A DNA stretch of 64,000 nucleotides, taken from positions 123,695,786 through 123,759,785 of the forward strand of contig CM039462.1 in the NCBI GenBank assembly GCA_022414725.1, given 5' to 3'. This document shows, piece by piece, positions 1 through 9,788 of the stretch; the first letter of the stretch is position 1, and the number at the start of each line of letters is the position of its first letter. Source of the DNA: Microglena sp. YARC. Taxonomy: Eukaryota > Chlorophyta > Chlorophyceae > Chlamydomonadales > Chlamydomonadaceae. The notes beneath the pieces are model-generated. The model ran no database searches. It was not told where the DNA came from and was given only the letters and a program-made list of their open reading frames with translations. Both the position numbers and the translations under genes were made by a program.

Positions 1-381
1 ATACGCAGTCCACTATTTATTTTGTGTGCCGCATATAGCAGCTTCCAGCCAGATCCATAGGCCAGTCACTGAGAGAATCACAAAGTTTCCAGCTTCATTG
101 GGATGCCTTCTATGTCGTCTTTACGATGCACTAGCTAGATTCAGGTTTGGCCCAAGGACGGGGAAAGGGAGCTGCCTAGAAGCTGCTACATGTAGCCCCA
201 AATTAACAGTGACACAGTGACGCAGCACAGATGCAAATTCACAAGAATGCAAGCCACCCTGCATACACCATCCAGACTCTCTGTGGATGTGGCCCATTCA
301 GTTTAAGGGAACTACCCAAGATCCAATAATCCTGGACTATCAGGAGGGGCAGGAAGGCGAACAGTTGAACCTGGCAGTACA
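1..381. other. No gene seen
   Basis: I see no coding region, repeat or RNA gene here. Short open frames exist on both strands but lack coding character. The stretch may be the 3' flank of the candidate minus-strand gene ending at 382. Confidence 0.4.
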
Positions 382-851
382 CTATTGTTGCTGGCGGTAC
401 AAGGGTGTGCTCACATCTTCGGTTGCGTAGACCTTGTTGTGATAGGTTGCCCATGCATTGAAGCCTTTGGGCTGATCCAGAAGCATCAGGTCAGTTAGCT
501 TTTTCACCTCTTCCCTTGACTTAGCCCCCATCTGAAACAGGCTGTCTTGAAGGTGCGAGTCGACCAGGATGAGTGGTGGCCCATCGAACAGTAGAACTGC
601 AGGAGTTATGCAGGGTAGCATCAGTGATAGGGGTGAGAAGGATTCCTGATTTCCTGGTCCACAGGTATTGAAATCAAGATGCCCAGGGCAACGCAGTGTG
701 CACTGTACAGAGTCAACAGAAAAAGTAAGTGTTGAGTAAGTGACGAATCCTTTTACCAGCTGCCACGCAGACTGTGGAAGCTTGGGCAGTCCCCTAGCAG
801 CTTACCTGTCGCCAAGACTAAGGTGCTGACCAGTTTGGCCAGTGCCCTCAT
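382..851 (-). CDS. Candidate spliced small secreted protein
   Basis: No family is recognised. On the minus strand one frame is open from 801 to a TAG at 382-384 (about 139 codons) and looks protein-like, with cysteines near its start (CTLRCPG, NTCGPG) and a mixed charged C-terminal half. Upstream, an ATG at 849-851 opens MRALAKLVSTLVLAT, which resembles a signal peptide, followed by a GTAAGC donor at 805. The two frames join if a 56-bp intron (805-750) is removed, although its acceptor (AAAAG) lacks a pyrimidine tract. The last 79 codons also form an uninterrupted ORF from 621. It is the only candidate host gene in the window. The gene model is an inference, and chance open frames remain possible. 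Confidence 0.3.
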
Positions 852-1103
852 CTTGAAGGTAGCGATGGCGATGCAGTTCAACGCGAGTTCTTGGTAAATT
901 CCCGCAATCTGGGTAGCTACTCGTCTGACGGAGTCATGTATGCAAAATCTAAAGCGAAGGGTTGCCGAGCGAGGTAATACGCCATGATGTTCTAAGGCAG
1001 ATTAGGAGGAGGAAATGGGGCTAGCGAAGGAAGGGGGGTGCTTCTTACGAGCGTGCAGAATACGGCGAGGAACGTGTGCTGCTTGCTGGCCGCTTGCTTC
1101 AGT

Positions 1104-1208
1104 GTGGATTTCCACACTACAGGCCGTGGATGTGTCTGGACGGGTCGAAAAGTACGAACAACCGACGATCTCTGGCTTACACCCATCCACGGCCTATGGA
1201 AATCCACC
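1104..1208. repeat. Imperfect inverted repeat (hairpin)
   Basis: The left arm at about 1104-1136 (GTGGATTTCCA...GGCCGTGGATG) is matched in reverse complement by 1179-1208, with a loop of about 42 bp. Overlapping ORFs on both strands here are a by-product of this symmetry. The function is unknown; it could be a small fold-back element. Confidence 0.6.
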
Positions 1209-1327
1209 CTTTCCAGACGAGCTTTTTGGGGGCCATGCTCCCCAGCATGAACCGTGCTGTGAAGCAAGTGACTTCGAGGCTGTGCAGAGACCAAGATAGC
1301 TGATATTGCTGGGTGAGAAGTGGCTGC

Positions 1328-1432
1328 TGAGGGCTTAAATTTAAGGCTTATTAATGTACCTCCTGCCCTGGAAAGAAACCGAAGCGCCGAAATATCTCCT
1401 GGCAAGCATTTTCTGCTGATCTGGCACATCTG
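1328..1432 (+). repeat. Dispersed ~105-bp repeat, copy 1
   Basis: A block holding GGCTTAAAT, ATGTACCTCCTGCCCTGG and AAATATCTCCTGGCAAGC recurs at 24496-24604 with few differences. It matches no LTR in the window and no small RNA I know. It is probably an end or fragment of a dispersed element. Confidence 0.7.
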
Positions 1433-1645
1433 TATTGACTCCTACTTGAATGTTCAGGAGTAATTTCACCTGTACGAACCTGCCCTGGTGTGGATAACAC
1501 CTGCACCTGCACCTGGCTTCTGATATCACTCTTGCATTTTGATTGATTGGCCTTGGGGGGTGAACGCTTAGCTCATGCTCGCCATGCAGGTACAGCTCAG
1601 CTGGGAGTTTCAACACCTAGCTGTGCAAGGACCTAACATGCCCCC

Positions 1646-2466
1646 TGTAACACACAGGAAAAGGAGTTAGGGAGCGCGCTTTAGGGTAGGGCCAATCTGC
1701 ACACGTCACCGACTGCTGTTTAGTCGGGTAGTGTCGGCTGACAACTAAGCGACTGATAGTCAATCGAGTAGTGCCGTAATCTAACTAATTCCAAGTCTAG
1801 TGGACGACAATTACCGTCCTTGGTCAAGGGACGCGCAACCGCGGATCGTCGGACAGAAGGTCTTCGGACAGCTATTCAATATCTTAACTATACAAGCCTA
1901 ATGCCAGCCACAGGTACTGCCTCTGAGCACGTACTTTCGGGGGGGTCTTCAGGGTCTCGAGGCCGGGACAAGGATATGTCGCTGGGGCCGGGCTGGGGTC
2001 TTCAGGGTCTTGAGGCCGGGACAAGGATATGTCGCGGAGGCCGGGCTGGGGTCTTCAGGGTCTTGGCAAATCAGGGTCTCGGGTCGCGACAAGGATATGT
2101 CCGACAGGGCGATGCGGGGAATCAAAGACAACTCACGTAGAGGAGACTGGGACAAGAGACGGGACTCCAGGGGTGACTCTTGACTCGGGGTTACAAGTGA
2201 ATTAAGATATAATTAAAGACTCAGGCGTAGGCACTCTATTTATAGGCCTTCAGAGGGCGGCGACTCTAGGTCACCATAAACCATGGCTTGGCCCCCTTCA
2301 ATTGGCGGCGAACTAGATTAGAGATCGGGACGATTGGACGGTCCCCTACTATAGCGACGGAACCTTCCACAGGTCCGCGCCCTAACTTCTACTCGAAGCT
2401 CTCATATCTGACTGTACTGCGCTACGTGCGCATATATTCGTGTCACACCCGAATCGTGGTGTAACA
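1646..2466 (-). repeat. 3' LTR of the outer element
   Basis: This copy is nearly identical to 11346-12165. It contains about three tandem copies of a roughly 62-bp GGTCTTCAGGGTCT unit at about 1944-2105. Open frames inside it occur in both LTRs and are not supported as genes. Confidence 0.9.
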
Positions 2467-2478
2467 CTCACCCCCACT
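2467..2478 (-). other. Polypurine tract of the outer element
   Basis: Read on the minus strand this is a G-rich tract (GTGGGGGTGAG) directly abutting the 3' LTR, as expected of the plus-strand primer of an LTR retrotransposon. It is not pure purine. Confidence 0.6.
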
Positions 2479-3116
2479 ACCTCAAGCAAATGATGCCCTC
2501 ATCATTAGAACTGAACCCTGAGACTTTCTACTAGGAGAAAAGAACAAACAAAAAAAACATTAATCTTGGCTTGGATCTTGGACTTGAAATCTTGGACTCG
2601 GACTTGGATCGTGGACACTCGGACTTATTACTACTTATCTACTATGTACCGGAAAGTGCAGGTACTTGTATCAGGGTCCTATGCTACTACAACCGTTTTA
2701 TTTAGTCCAAAAAAATATTCCTCGGGGGGCACGGGTGAGTACAAAAAAAACTAAATAGAATGTAGTCCACATCAAGGCGCACGCCTGGGGCGTGAGCTGG
2801 TGCCAGGTAGGCGGTGAGGTCGCTGGTGGCTGTTACCATCAGTGTCCTCGTAGTCCTCGCCCTGCTGGTTGTTGAGCAAGGGCAGGAGGGGGGACTCATT
2901 GTCCATGGGCTCTTCAGTAACCCTGGTGTAGGGCCCTGGTGGCACAAAGTGTCCGGTGTGTGCAGTGCGGCAAGCATTGTATCAAGACTGGAGCTTGAGC
3001 TGCAAGTGTGGGTCTAAGACAACTCATGGCTCGTATCATTTTTTTTTTCCAGGGTCTAGACGTCTCTAGTTCCATTTTGTTTTCTTCTTCTAGGTAAATC
3101 ATGTGTTCGAGGGCTA

Positions 3117-3408
3117 GATCCCGATGGTGCCAGGTCTGCCTCGGGGTCTTGGGTCTTGGGTCGTGGGTCTTGGGTTCTAGGTTTCATGTTGTTCGATGGC
3201 CAGATCCCGGTGGTGCCAGGTCTGCCTCGGGGTCTTGGGTCTTGGGTCTTGGGTCTTGGGTTCTAGGTTTCATGTTGTTCGATGGCCAGATCCCGGTGGT
3301 GCCAGGTCTGCCTCGGGGTCTTGGGTCTTGGGTCTTGGGTTCTAGGTTTCATGTTGTTCGATGGCCAGATCCCGGTGGTGCCAGGTCTGCCTCGGGGTCT
3401 TGGTTTTT
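3117..3408. repeat. Four-copy 86-bp tandem repeat
   Basis: Units beginning GATCCC(A/G)GTGGTGCCAGG start at 3117, 3203, 3289 and 3368. Each holds an internal run of TCTTGGG. The array lies in the 3' untranslated half of the outer element. The ORF at 3101-3511 simply reads through it. Confidence 0.85.
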
Positions 3409-3419
3409 CTTGGTGACTT

Positions 3420-3620
3420 GTTACACCTCAGGGTTTTGGTATACCCTAGGACTGATGGCTTGGACTCGTTACACCTTAAGGACTTTGTACACCCTAGGAC
3501 TGATGGCTTGAGACTAGTTACACCTCAGGGTTTTGGTATACCCTAGGACTGATGGCTTGGACTGGTTACACCTTAGGGACTTTGTACACCCTACTACCCT
3601 AGGACTGATGGCTTGGAACG
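3420..3620. repeat. ~97-bp dimeric tandem repeat
   Basis: Two copies of a unit, each made of two related halves (GTTACACCTCAGGG... and GTTACACCTTAGGG...), each half ending CCCTAGGACTGATGGCTTG. The remainder of 2479-3925 shows only CTTGGACT-like simple sequence near 2565-2640 and no gene. Confidence 0.75.
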
Positions 3621-3925
3621 CACAACTGGATATTTCGGGAGATGGGTCAAGGGACAGAAGTGTGTAGTACGTTTTTTCTACCTTTGCGGATAGACAAAAC
3701 GGACACAACACCCGCTTTTCCCAACTCTGCCCTTGAGGATACAACGTAGTGGATGGTTGTTTTGTTCCTTATGCTGCCCTTGAGGATGGAATATTGGTGA
3801 TATTGTACCTTTCTTGGCTCGAGGATAGAACGTAGTGGATGGTTCTTTTGTTCCTTTATCCGGACGTCATGTACATGACCGAGACGGCAGTTTCAGATTT
3901 CACTACCAAATGCGTGCCGGAGAGA

Positions 3926-4522
3926 TTACTTCCTGTTGTACCTCCCATAGCCCCATCGGCGGTTTTGGGCCTCCCTACATGGGCACTCTTGGGTCCAATG
4001 TCCAAGCTCTCGGCAACGGAAACACCCGTCAATGGCCCGCAAGTATTCCCTGCCCTCTGGGGTCAAAGGAGGAAGGGTCGTGCCATCCCCGTTCCTGTCT
4101 CTCTGCCTAGTTGAGCTTGGGAAGTACCCTTGTCGAATTGGGCTTGGGTTTTGTCCCCGCCTACTCGCATTTGGGTGTTGCCTCAATTGCTCGTGCATCT
4201 CTTGACCAACTTCTTCTCTCACGGCTTGGATGATCTGGAACATCTGATGCGGATCCAAGTGAAAAAATTGTTGATGCGGAGGTTGTTGAAGTTGATGCGC
4301 ATCATCCTCCATGTTATCCATGGTGACATCCTTTTGCCGGGGTTGGATGTCTAGAATCAATTGCTCCCTCAGGGCTTGCATGATTTGGGTTAGCTGGGCT
4401 GGGTCTATGTGGGCGAAGTTCTGGAGTAGTTGACCGTTTCGGACAAGTGGCGCTAGGTCAGGTGTTTGCCCCACTTGCGGACATTGCTTAGCATTCACGT
4501 CTTTCATGCTCACGTCTTTCAT
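3926..4522 (-). CDS. Gag-like zinc-knuckle protein of the outer element
   Basis: A 198-aa ORF with an in-frame TGA just upstream of its ATG at 4522, so the start is well defined. Near the C-terminus is a canonical CCHC knuckle (Cys167, Cys170, His175, Cys180; CX2CX4HX4C) of the kind that binds RNA in retroelement Gag proteins. A roughly 20-residue motif of the form F-x-H-(I/L)-D-P-x-Q is present twice (about 37-56 and 86-105), each copy predicted helical. I see no recognisable capsid (Retrotrans_gag) domain, protease or RT. The N-terminus repeats MKDV. It is the only protein of the outer element, presumably packaging its RNA while other elements supply enzymes. The inner element inserted 46 bp upstream of the ATG, splitting the leader from the ORF. 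Confidence 0.75.
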   Translation of the reverse strand: MKDVSMKDVNAKQCPQVGQTPDLAPLVRNGQLLQNFAHIDPAQLTQIMQALREQLILDIQPRQKDVTMDNMEDDAHQLQQPPHQQFFHLDPHQMFQIIQAVREEVGQEMHEQLRQHPNASRRGQNPSPIRQGYFPSSTRQRDRNGDGTTLPPLTPEGREYLRAIDGCFRCRELGHWTQECPCREAQNRRWGYGRYNRK

Positions 4523-4568
4523 GCTGAATCACAGGGGGTGTAGAGACGAGGAGCGGAGGGGAGAGTAG

Positions 4569-4862
4569 TGTGGTATATGAATACCTTGTAACACGGAGTG
4601 TCTTGTAACTGGAAGCCTAAGAAATGATCTCAGGAGTTTAGACGGCCCTAAGAGTCAGAAGCACGGCTTAAGACTCCCTTCCGCTTCCAGCGCGTCTAGA
4701 CCCTAATGGAACCCTCGTTTTAGGTATTCCCGAGTAGCTGATCAGACACTGATCAGTAGGTCAATTCGCTCGGTTTCAACTGCCTACAGAAGTCGTTCGT
4801 CATCTGTCGGAAAGTCGTCACCACCGCGTGGCAACTCAGTGGGAGGATCGTTATCCACCACA
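4569..4862 (-). repeat. 3' LTR of the inner chromovirus
   Basis: Matches 10538-10832 almost perfectly. The pol ORF enters this LTR and stops inside it at 4784. Confidence 0.9.
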
Positions 4863-7800
4863 ATTCCCCCTTCTCTAGCCCTAGCCTTCTCCTGAAGTCT
4901 AGTACTCTTTCGAATGAGAAACTCATCAGGGGTTACAGTCGCATAATCCCTGTGAGTAGGTTTTTTAACCGTTTTAGGTTTCGGGTCGTTGGCACCTATC
5001 ACGGGTCGTACCCGAGAAGGGTGTTGTCTCCAATACAAATCGATTTGTTCAGAGCACATAGGTAACAACTCTTCTTCGAGTTCCCAAGAGTGAACATGGT
5101 CTGAGTGTAACCATTGTACATAGTAATACACCGTACCAGACTGTATCTTGTGATCAACAAAGTTGCTAATCTCGTAGGTAGGTTCACCGCATGTGCGTAA
5201 CAATTCCGGATTTGGTCTAATAAACCCAGTCCCGTCGGATGGGTATTCTTTGACAAGAGATACGTGAAACGTTGGATGAATCTTCCATCCTTCGGGGAGG
5301 GATAGAGTCACTGCAATGGTCTCCCCCCTCTTTTGGATAGTGTGAGAGATTTCGTAGGGACCAACGAATCTGGGCATGAGCTTCCGAGTCATACCAGGCC
5401 AGTATTTGATGTTCTTCGAGTTCAACAAAACTTCCTGACCGTGAGTATACTTCACCGGTCGACGGTGCAAGTTTGCATACGTTTTTTGACGATCCTTCGC
5501 GGATTTAAGCGCTGCCTTGGCCGTGTCATATGCGTTATTCATATGCTCGACCCAGGACAGGGCTGGTTGATGTGCCGTAGCGATGACATCATCTGATGGT
5601 TGTAGTGCCACTCGAGGGTATCTACCGTACAGCAACCGAAACGGAAAATCTCGAATGCTTCTGTTGTACGAGTTGTTGATGGCGAATTGTGCATTCGGCA
5701 AAAGACTGGCCCAATTTTTCTGATTCGCAGAGGAAAAATGGCGAAGAGTGTCTTCGAGAACACTGTTCATACGTTCTGTTTGACCATCTGTTTGTGGGTG
5801 AAATGCAGTCGACATTCCAGGGCGGATAGCGCACAGAGTTAATAGTGTTTGCCAAAACTTACTCGTGAACTTAACATCGCGATCAGAGATGATGGAAAGC
5901 GGATGGCCTTGTTCGCTGAGCACGCGCTCGTGGAACAGGGTAGCAATCTTTTCAGCCTCGTCTGTCGTTTTGCATGGGATAAGTTTGACCATCTTCGTAA
6001 GGCGATCAACGATCACGTAGATCTGATCAAAACCATTCGATTTCGGTAGCCCAACGATGAAGTCCATGGACAGTGAATCGAAGGCGGCGGTCGGAATCGA
6101 AAGGGGTTGAAGGTTACCCTGCGGGTTTTGATGTGAATTTTTTACCCGTTGGCAAGAATCACAGTGGCGTACGTAATCAACGACATCGAGTCGCATGGCA
6201 GGCCACCAATAGTAGCGTGCAACAAATCGAAAAGTTCGGTCGATGCCTCCATGTCCACTTCGTTGGGTATCGTGGAAAGCATACAAAATCCGAGCTTTGA
6301 GCGAATTAATATTTGGTACAACGATCTGCGACTCAGATGCTGCTCGTATGGATTTGCCGGTGCCAACCCAGAAACCATCTGCCCGTTTGGAGAGGTACGT
6401 GGTATTGTGCGGATTATCGAACCACAAGTCTTCCGTGTAACCATGCAGAATATCTGGGGCTATTTCGCGCATGTGGAGTGGGTCATTTGCGGACAGCCTC
6501 TGAATGAACAAAGCCGTAGCCTCTGAGAAGGCTGGATTCCTACTCAGAGGGTCAGCTACGTTAGTACGGCCCGCGATATGAGCCCACTTCATGTTCGTGA
6601 AGCGCGAGAAAAACTCAAGATATCGTGCCTGCTTTCTGCTCAGCATGGGCTGATTTGCAAGGTAGACAAGGGGTTCGTGGTCGGTGTCAAGTTCGAACTT
6701 GCCAGTGCAACCTTCGAGGTAGCATCGCCATTCTTTCAAGGCCAAGTACACTGCGAGTAATTCTTGCTCGCCCGTGGAGTAGTTTCGTTCAGCGCTTGAG
6801 AATTTGTGAGAGTGGTACGCGATGGGTCGCCCATTTTGCATGAGAACGCCCCATGTACCAACGACAGAAGCATCGGTTACCGCCCGATAGTCCTTCGCTG
6901 GGTCAGGGTGTGCAAGCAAAGGAGCCTTCGTAAGACTTTCTTTGATGCCGAGGAATGCCTCCTGGCAGGCTTGGGTCCAAACATATTGAAATGCAGGTCC
7001 CTTGAGCCCTGCCTGTCGTTTTCCGAGTGGTTTCGGACTTGGTGTCACCGTCGGTGATTTTGTCAGTCCTGGCGGTTTCAATTTCGGTGAAATCGGTGCT
7101 GGCCTGTCTGTTAGATTCGAAATCTGGATTAGAGGGGCTGCGAGCGTCGAGTAACCTTGGATAAACTTTCTGAAAAAGTTAGAGAGTCCTAGGAACTGCT
7201 GAACTTCCTTCGAGGAGGTAGGTGTGGGACAATCTGCAACTGCTTTCACCTTCGTTTCGTTGACTCGGACGCCTTCACCGGAGAGCACATGCCCTAGGTA
7301 TTTGACTTCCGGTCTATAGAAGAAACACTTTTCTCGTTTAAGAAAGAGGTGGTTATCTTCAAGACGTTGTAACACAATTCGAATGTGTTTTTCGTGTTCT
7401 TCATCATTACTACTGTAGATGAGAATATCATCCAAGTAAATGACGACGAATTTGCCAATTAAATCTCTGAACACGGTGTTCATGACTTTTGTAAAGGCTG
7501 AGGGTGCATTTGCTAGCCCAAAAGGGAGAACCTTGAATTCATAGAGTCCCATCGGGGTTATGAACGCAGTGTTTGGGACGTCTGAATCATGTAACCGTAT
7601 GTTGTGGTACGCATTACGTAAATCCAGATTTGAGAACACACTAGCTCCTCGAACTGAGTCAAACAGATCGTCAATTCGTGGGGAGGGATAGCGATTTGGT
7701 ACCGTGACCTTGTTCAATTTACGATAGTCGATAGCCATCCTCCAAGAGCCATCGGGTTTGGCGATGAAAAGGACTGGTGCGCCCCACGGGCTCGAGCTAG

Positions 7801-8218
7801 GGCTGATGTAGCCTTTGGCCAACAAGTATTTAACTTGGTTTTGGACCTCTAGCAGTTCTGCGGGGGACAACCGGTGTCCTCGAGAGAATTGTGGGGATGC
7901 CGCCTCCGTGAGGGGGCATACGAATGGGGTGTCAGCCCTAAGGTCAGAAATCTTGTCCGCCGGGGCGAAGTCCGTTTCGCAACCCGAGATTATCCGTTCG
8001 TGTTTCGTTTGTTGCACCGTGTTTGCTTGTGCTGCCGTTACTCGAATTGTAAAGGCATCGTCGTCTTGGTCCACTGATGTGACTAGGACTTCGAAACAAT
8101 TGAGTTTTTGTTTTGATTCGCGGATAAACTTTTTAAGTGCTCTGTTAGACAGGACTCCTGGCGTTTTTCGCTGTGCTGTGTCAAAAAAATCGATACGTGC
8201 CAAAGTATAAGCAACCAA
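4784..8218 (-). CDS. pol: Pol polyprotein: RT, RNase H, integrase, chromodomain
   Basis: A 1144-aa uninterrupted frame that copies and inserts the element. Reverse transcriptase spans about 120-365 (SPWGAPV, LDLRNAYH, YLDD at 261-264). RNase H spans about 445-560 (Asp449, Glu486, Asp513). Integrase has an HHCC finger (His649, His656, Cys686, Cys689) and a DDE core with Asp719, Asp779 and Glu815 in D-35-E spacing. A chromodomain lies at about 1014-1066 (YYYVQW, SWELEEEL), which in chromoviruses guides integration to marked chromatin. A proline-rich insert at about 368-408 between RT and RNase H is unusual. The frame is open upstream to about 8350, so Met1 here is not the real N-terminus: pol would be made by a frameshift from the protease frame. 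The C-terminus lies inside the 3' LTR. Confidence 0.93.
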   Translation of the reverse strand: MVAYTLARIDFFDTAQRKTPGVLSNRALKKFIRESKQKLNCFEVLVTSVDQDDDAFTIRVTAAQANTVQQTKHERIISGCETDFAPADKISDLRADTPFVCPLTEAASPQFSRGHRLSPAELLEVQNQVKYLLAKGYISPSSSPWGAPVLFIAKPDGSWRMAIDYRKLNKVTVPNRYPSPRIDDLFDSVRGASVFSNLDLRNAYHNIRLHDSDVPNTAFITPMGLYEFKVLPFGLANAPSAFTKVMNTVFRDLIGKFVVIYLDDILIYSSNDEEHEKHIRIVLQRLEDNHLFLKREKCFFYRPEVKYLGHVLSGEGVRVNETKVKAVADCPTPTSSKEVQQFLGLSNFFRKFIQGYSTLAAPLIQISNLTDRPAPISPKLKPPGLTKSPTVTPSPKPLGKRQAGLKGPAFQYVWTQACQEAFLGIKESLTKAPLLAHPDPAKDYRAVTDASVVGTWGVLMQNGRPIAYHSHKFSSAERNYSTGEQELLAVYLALKEWRCYLEGCTGKFELDTDHEPLVYLANQPMLSRKQARYLEFFSRFTNMKWAHIAGRTNVADPLSRNPAFSEATALFIQRLSANDPLHMREIAPDILHGYTEDLWFDNPHNTTYLSKRADGFWVGTGKSIRAASESQIVVPNINSLKARILYAFHDTQRSGHGGIDRTFRFVARYYWWPAMRLDVVDYVRHCDSCQRVKNSHQNPQGNLQPLSIPTAAFDSLSMDFIVGLPKSNGFDQIYVIVDRLTKMVKLIPCKTTDEAEKIATLFHERVLSEQGHPLSIISDRDVKFTSKFWQTLLTLCAIRPGMSTAFHPQTDGQTERMNSVLEDTLRHFSSANQKNWASLLPNAQFAINNSYNRSIRDFPFRLLYGRYPRVALQPSDDVIATAHQPALSWVEHMNNAYDTAKAALKSAKDRQKTYANLHRRPVKYTHGQEVLLNSKNIKYWPGMTRKLMPRFVGPYEISHTIQKRGETIAVTLSLPEGWKIHPTFHVSLVKEYPSDGTGFIRPNPELLRTCGEPTYEISNFVDHKIQSGTVYYYVQWLHSDHVHSWELEEELLPMCSEQIDLYWRQHPSRVRPVIGANDPKPKTVKKPTHRDYATVTPDEFLIRKSTRLQEKARAREGGIVVDNDPPTELPRGGDDFPTDDERLL
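4863..4877 (-). other. Polypurine tract of the inner element
   Basis: On the minus strand AGAGAAGGGGGAAT lies immediately before the 3' LTR. It overlaps the pol coding frame, encoding Arg-Glu-Gly-Gly around residues 1115-1118, so the tract does double duty. Confidence 0.8.
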
Positions 8219-8327
8219 TTCCTTGATGGAGAGAGGTTCCGACTCGAGTCGGGTGGAGTACAGTTCGACTGCTACTCTACGTTTATGCTTTTTAGCTATT
8301 TTGAAACTGGCTCTGAGACGTGTCTCT

Positions 8328-8825
8328 TCAAAACCAATGCAGCAACCCCGTCTGCATCATCCAACTTCTTCCGAGAAGTGCGGTGGTGCCGGGCCCTAGC
8401 GTAGGGAGGACATAAGCAGATTTAATTTCTGACCTATGTTTGCCTAAGTTCAGGACAAAACTCGTTCTCGTAGTAGTGAGGACTTGGGATCCATCAGCTA
8501 CCCGCGCTATGACTGGTGAGCCCGTAAAGGTGGCTAAACCTGCCCTAGCACAGAATTCTGCGTCTACGAAGACAGAGTCTGCTCCACTGTCAATGAGAAC
8601 TTTGCCAGATACCCCCGATAGGGTGGCCTCAAAGTGTGCGGTAGCTTGGTCCGCGTGGACACAAGCTGTTGTGCAAGCAGATATGCATGGAATGGCAGGA
8701 GGCGGGGGCAGGGTCGGAAGGCAAGGAGGGGATGTGGTCTGTGCTGTAGATGGTGTTACACAGATAGTAGGGGACGGAAACTGAAAAAGAACATCCCTAT
8801 CTATGTCTACAAGCAGACCTACATC
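8328..8825 (-). CDS. Aspartic protease segment of the chromovirus
   Basis: This frame directly continues the gag frame past an amber codon at 8826-8828. It holds a retropepsin active site (LIDSGADS) and a downstream LLGRSW block equivalent to the usual ILG motif. A proline-rich linker precedes the protease. The frame ends at TGA (8328-8330) directly after a TTT codon. Skipping one base there enters the RT frame, continuing as HWFEETRLRASFK. The protease would cleave Gag-Pol. The domain is clear from the motif. How it is expressed (amber readthrough, then +1 shift) is inferred, and single-base sequence error in TTTT is an alternative. Confidence 0.75.
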   Translation of the reverse strand, partial: DVGLLVDIDRDVLFQFPSPTICVTPSTAQTTSPPCLPTLPPPPAIPCISACTTACVHADQATAHFEATLSGVSGKVLIDSGADSVFVDAEFCARAGLATFTGSPVIARVADGSQVLTTTRTSFVLNLGKHRSEIKSAYVLPTLGPGTTALLGRSWMMQTGLLHWF

Positions 8826-9788
8826 CTACTTCCTAACGGTAGGGCAGCTAGGGCACTTGGAGGGGGCAGTGGCTGTAGCGGCCGTGCGCTTCGTACCACA
8901 CTTGTAACATAAGTTACCCTCCTTAGCTAGTTTAATAGCATCCGGTGTCCAGGGCTGACCGTCAGCCTGCTTCCACTTATGCTTTTCAGCAAAATTGTAG
9001 CTGTCCCGCAGGGCTGGAAAAGGGCGGCGGCCCGTTGCAGCTGGAGTCTGGGCCGTGCCCTTCTTGTGCTTGTGCTGGGTGGACCCCTCGTGAGGTCCAC
9101 CAGGCCGTTTGCCTTTTGCCTGGACGTACATGGCCGAGGTAGGGGTTGGTGTTTTGGTGGCAGCAAGTTCAGTTTCAATGGCAGCAGCATGTTCGACAAG
9201 CTCGTCTAAAGAGGAAAATCGGCCTCCTTGTGCAGCACTACGTCTGCGGCATCGTGCCTCGATGGTTGGAATCAGACCAAACCGAAACAGAACTAGCTGA
9301 TCATCCAATTGCATACCCCCGGCAATGCGCACTTCGTTTTGGAAAGCCATAGCGTAATGCCTAACCGTCGAGGTCTGCCGAATCGAGTTGGCATGCAGCT
9401 GTTGGCGTGCATTGATGTTGTCGTCAGCATGGTAGGGGTCATAGAAGTTTAGGAACTGAGTTTTTATCTCAGCCCACGTAATGGCCGGTGACGCGGTCAT
9501 GAGGTGGTCTAGCCACTCGGCAGCTACCCCACCAAAGAAGTTTGGTATGTTGGATGGTACTAACATATGGTGCAACGTGCAATATGACTCTAGCAACTTC
9601 CACCAAATCCTACCCCTCGGGAGCTTCTTGTCTTCTACCCCAGTCCAAAGGGATGGACGTTCATACTTGCCAACTAAGGGCCTCGGGACCAAGGGCAAAA
9701 CATGTGACTCTACCTTAGCTGCCGCAGCTTGTAGCTCAGCCACTTTGGCCTTGGCCTCCAGCAGCTCAATCTGGGCACGTAGAGCCAT
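8826..9788 (-). CDS. gag: Gag capsid/nucleocapsid segment of the chromovirus
   Basis: A 320-aa segment with a retrotransposon Gag core: VAAEWLDHL and ITWAEIKTQFLNFYDPY at about 108-135, then RQTSTVRHYAMAFQNEV, typical of Ty3/gypsy capsid. A basic stretch follows, and a CYKC...CPSC knuckle variant without the usual histidine spacing lies at the C-terminus. The frame is open upstream to about 9950 through a Pro-Ala-Gly-rich region, so Met at 9788 is internal. It ends at TAG 8826-8828, with protease in the same frame beyond it. Gag forms the particle that carries the RNA. Confidence 0.85.
   Translation of the reverse strand: MALRAQIELLEAKAKVAELQAAAAKVESHVLPLVPRPLVGKYERPSLWTGVEDKKLPRGRIWWKLLESYCTLHHMLVPSNIPNFFGGVAAEWLDHLMTASPAITWAEIKTQFLNFYDPYHADDNINARQQLHANSIRQTSTVRHYAMAFQNEVRIAGGMQLDDQLVLFRFGLIPTIEARCRRRSAAQGGRFSSLDELVEHAAAIETELAATKTPTPTSAMYVQAKGKRPGGPHEGSTQHKHKKGTAQTPAATGRRPFPALRDSYNFAEKHKWKQADGQPWTPDAIKLAKEGNLCYKCGTKRTAATATAPSKCPSCPTVRK

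Noticed and set aside
1820..2140. ORF starting MVKGRATADRRTEG, repeated at 11520-11882
   Set aside because: It lies inside both outer LTRs, runs through their tandem repeats and differs in length between copies. It is a by-product of the LTR sequence.
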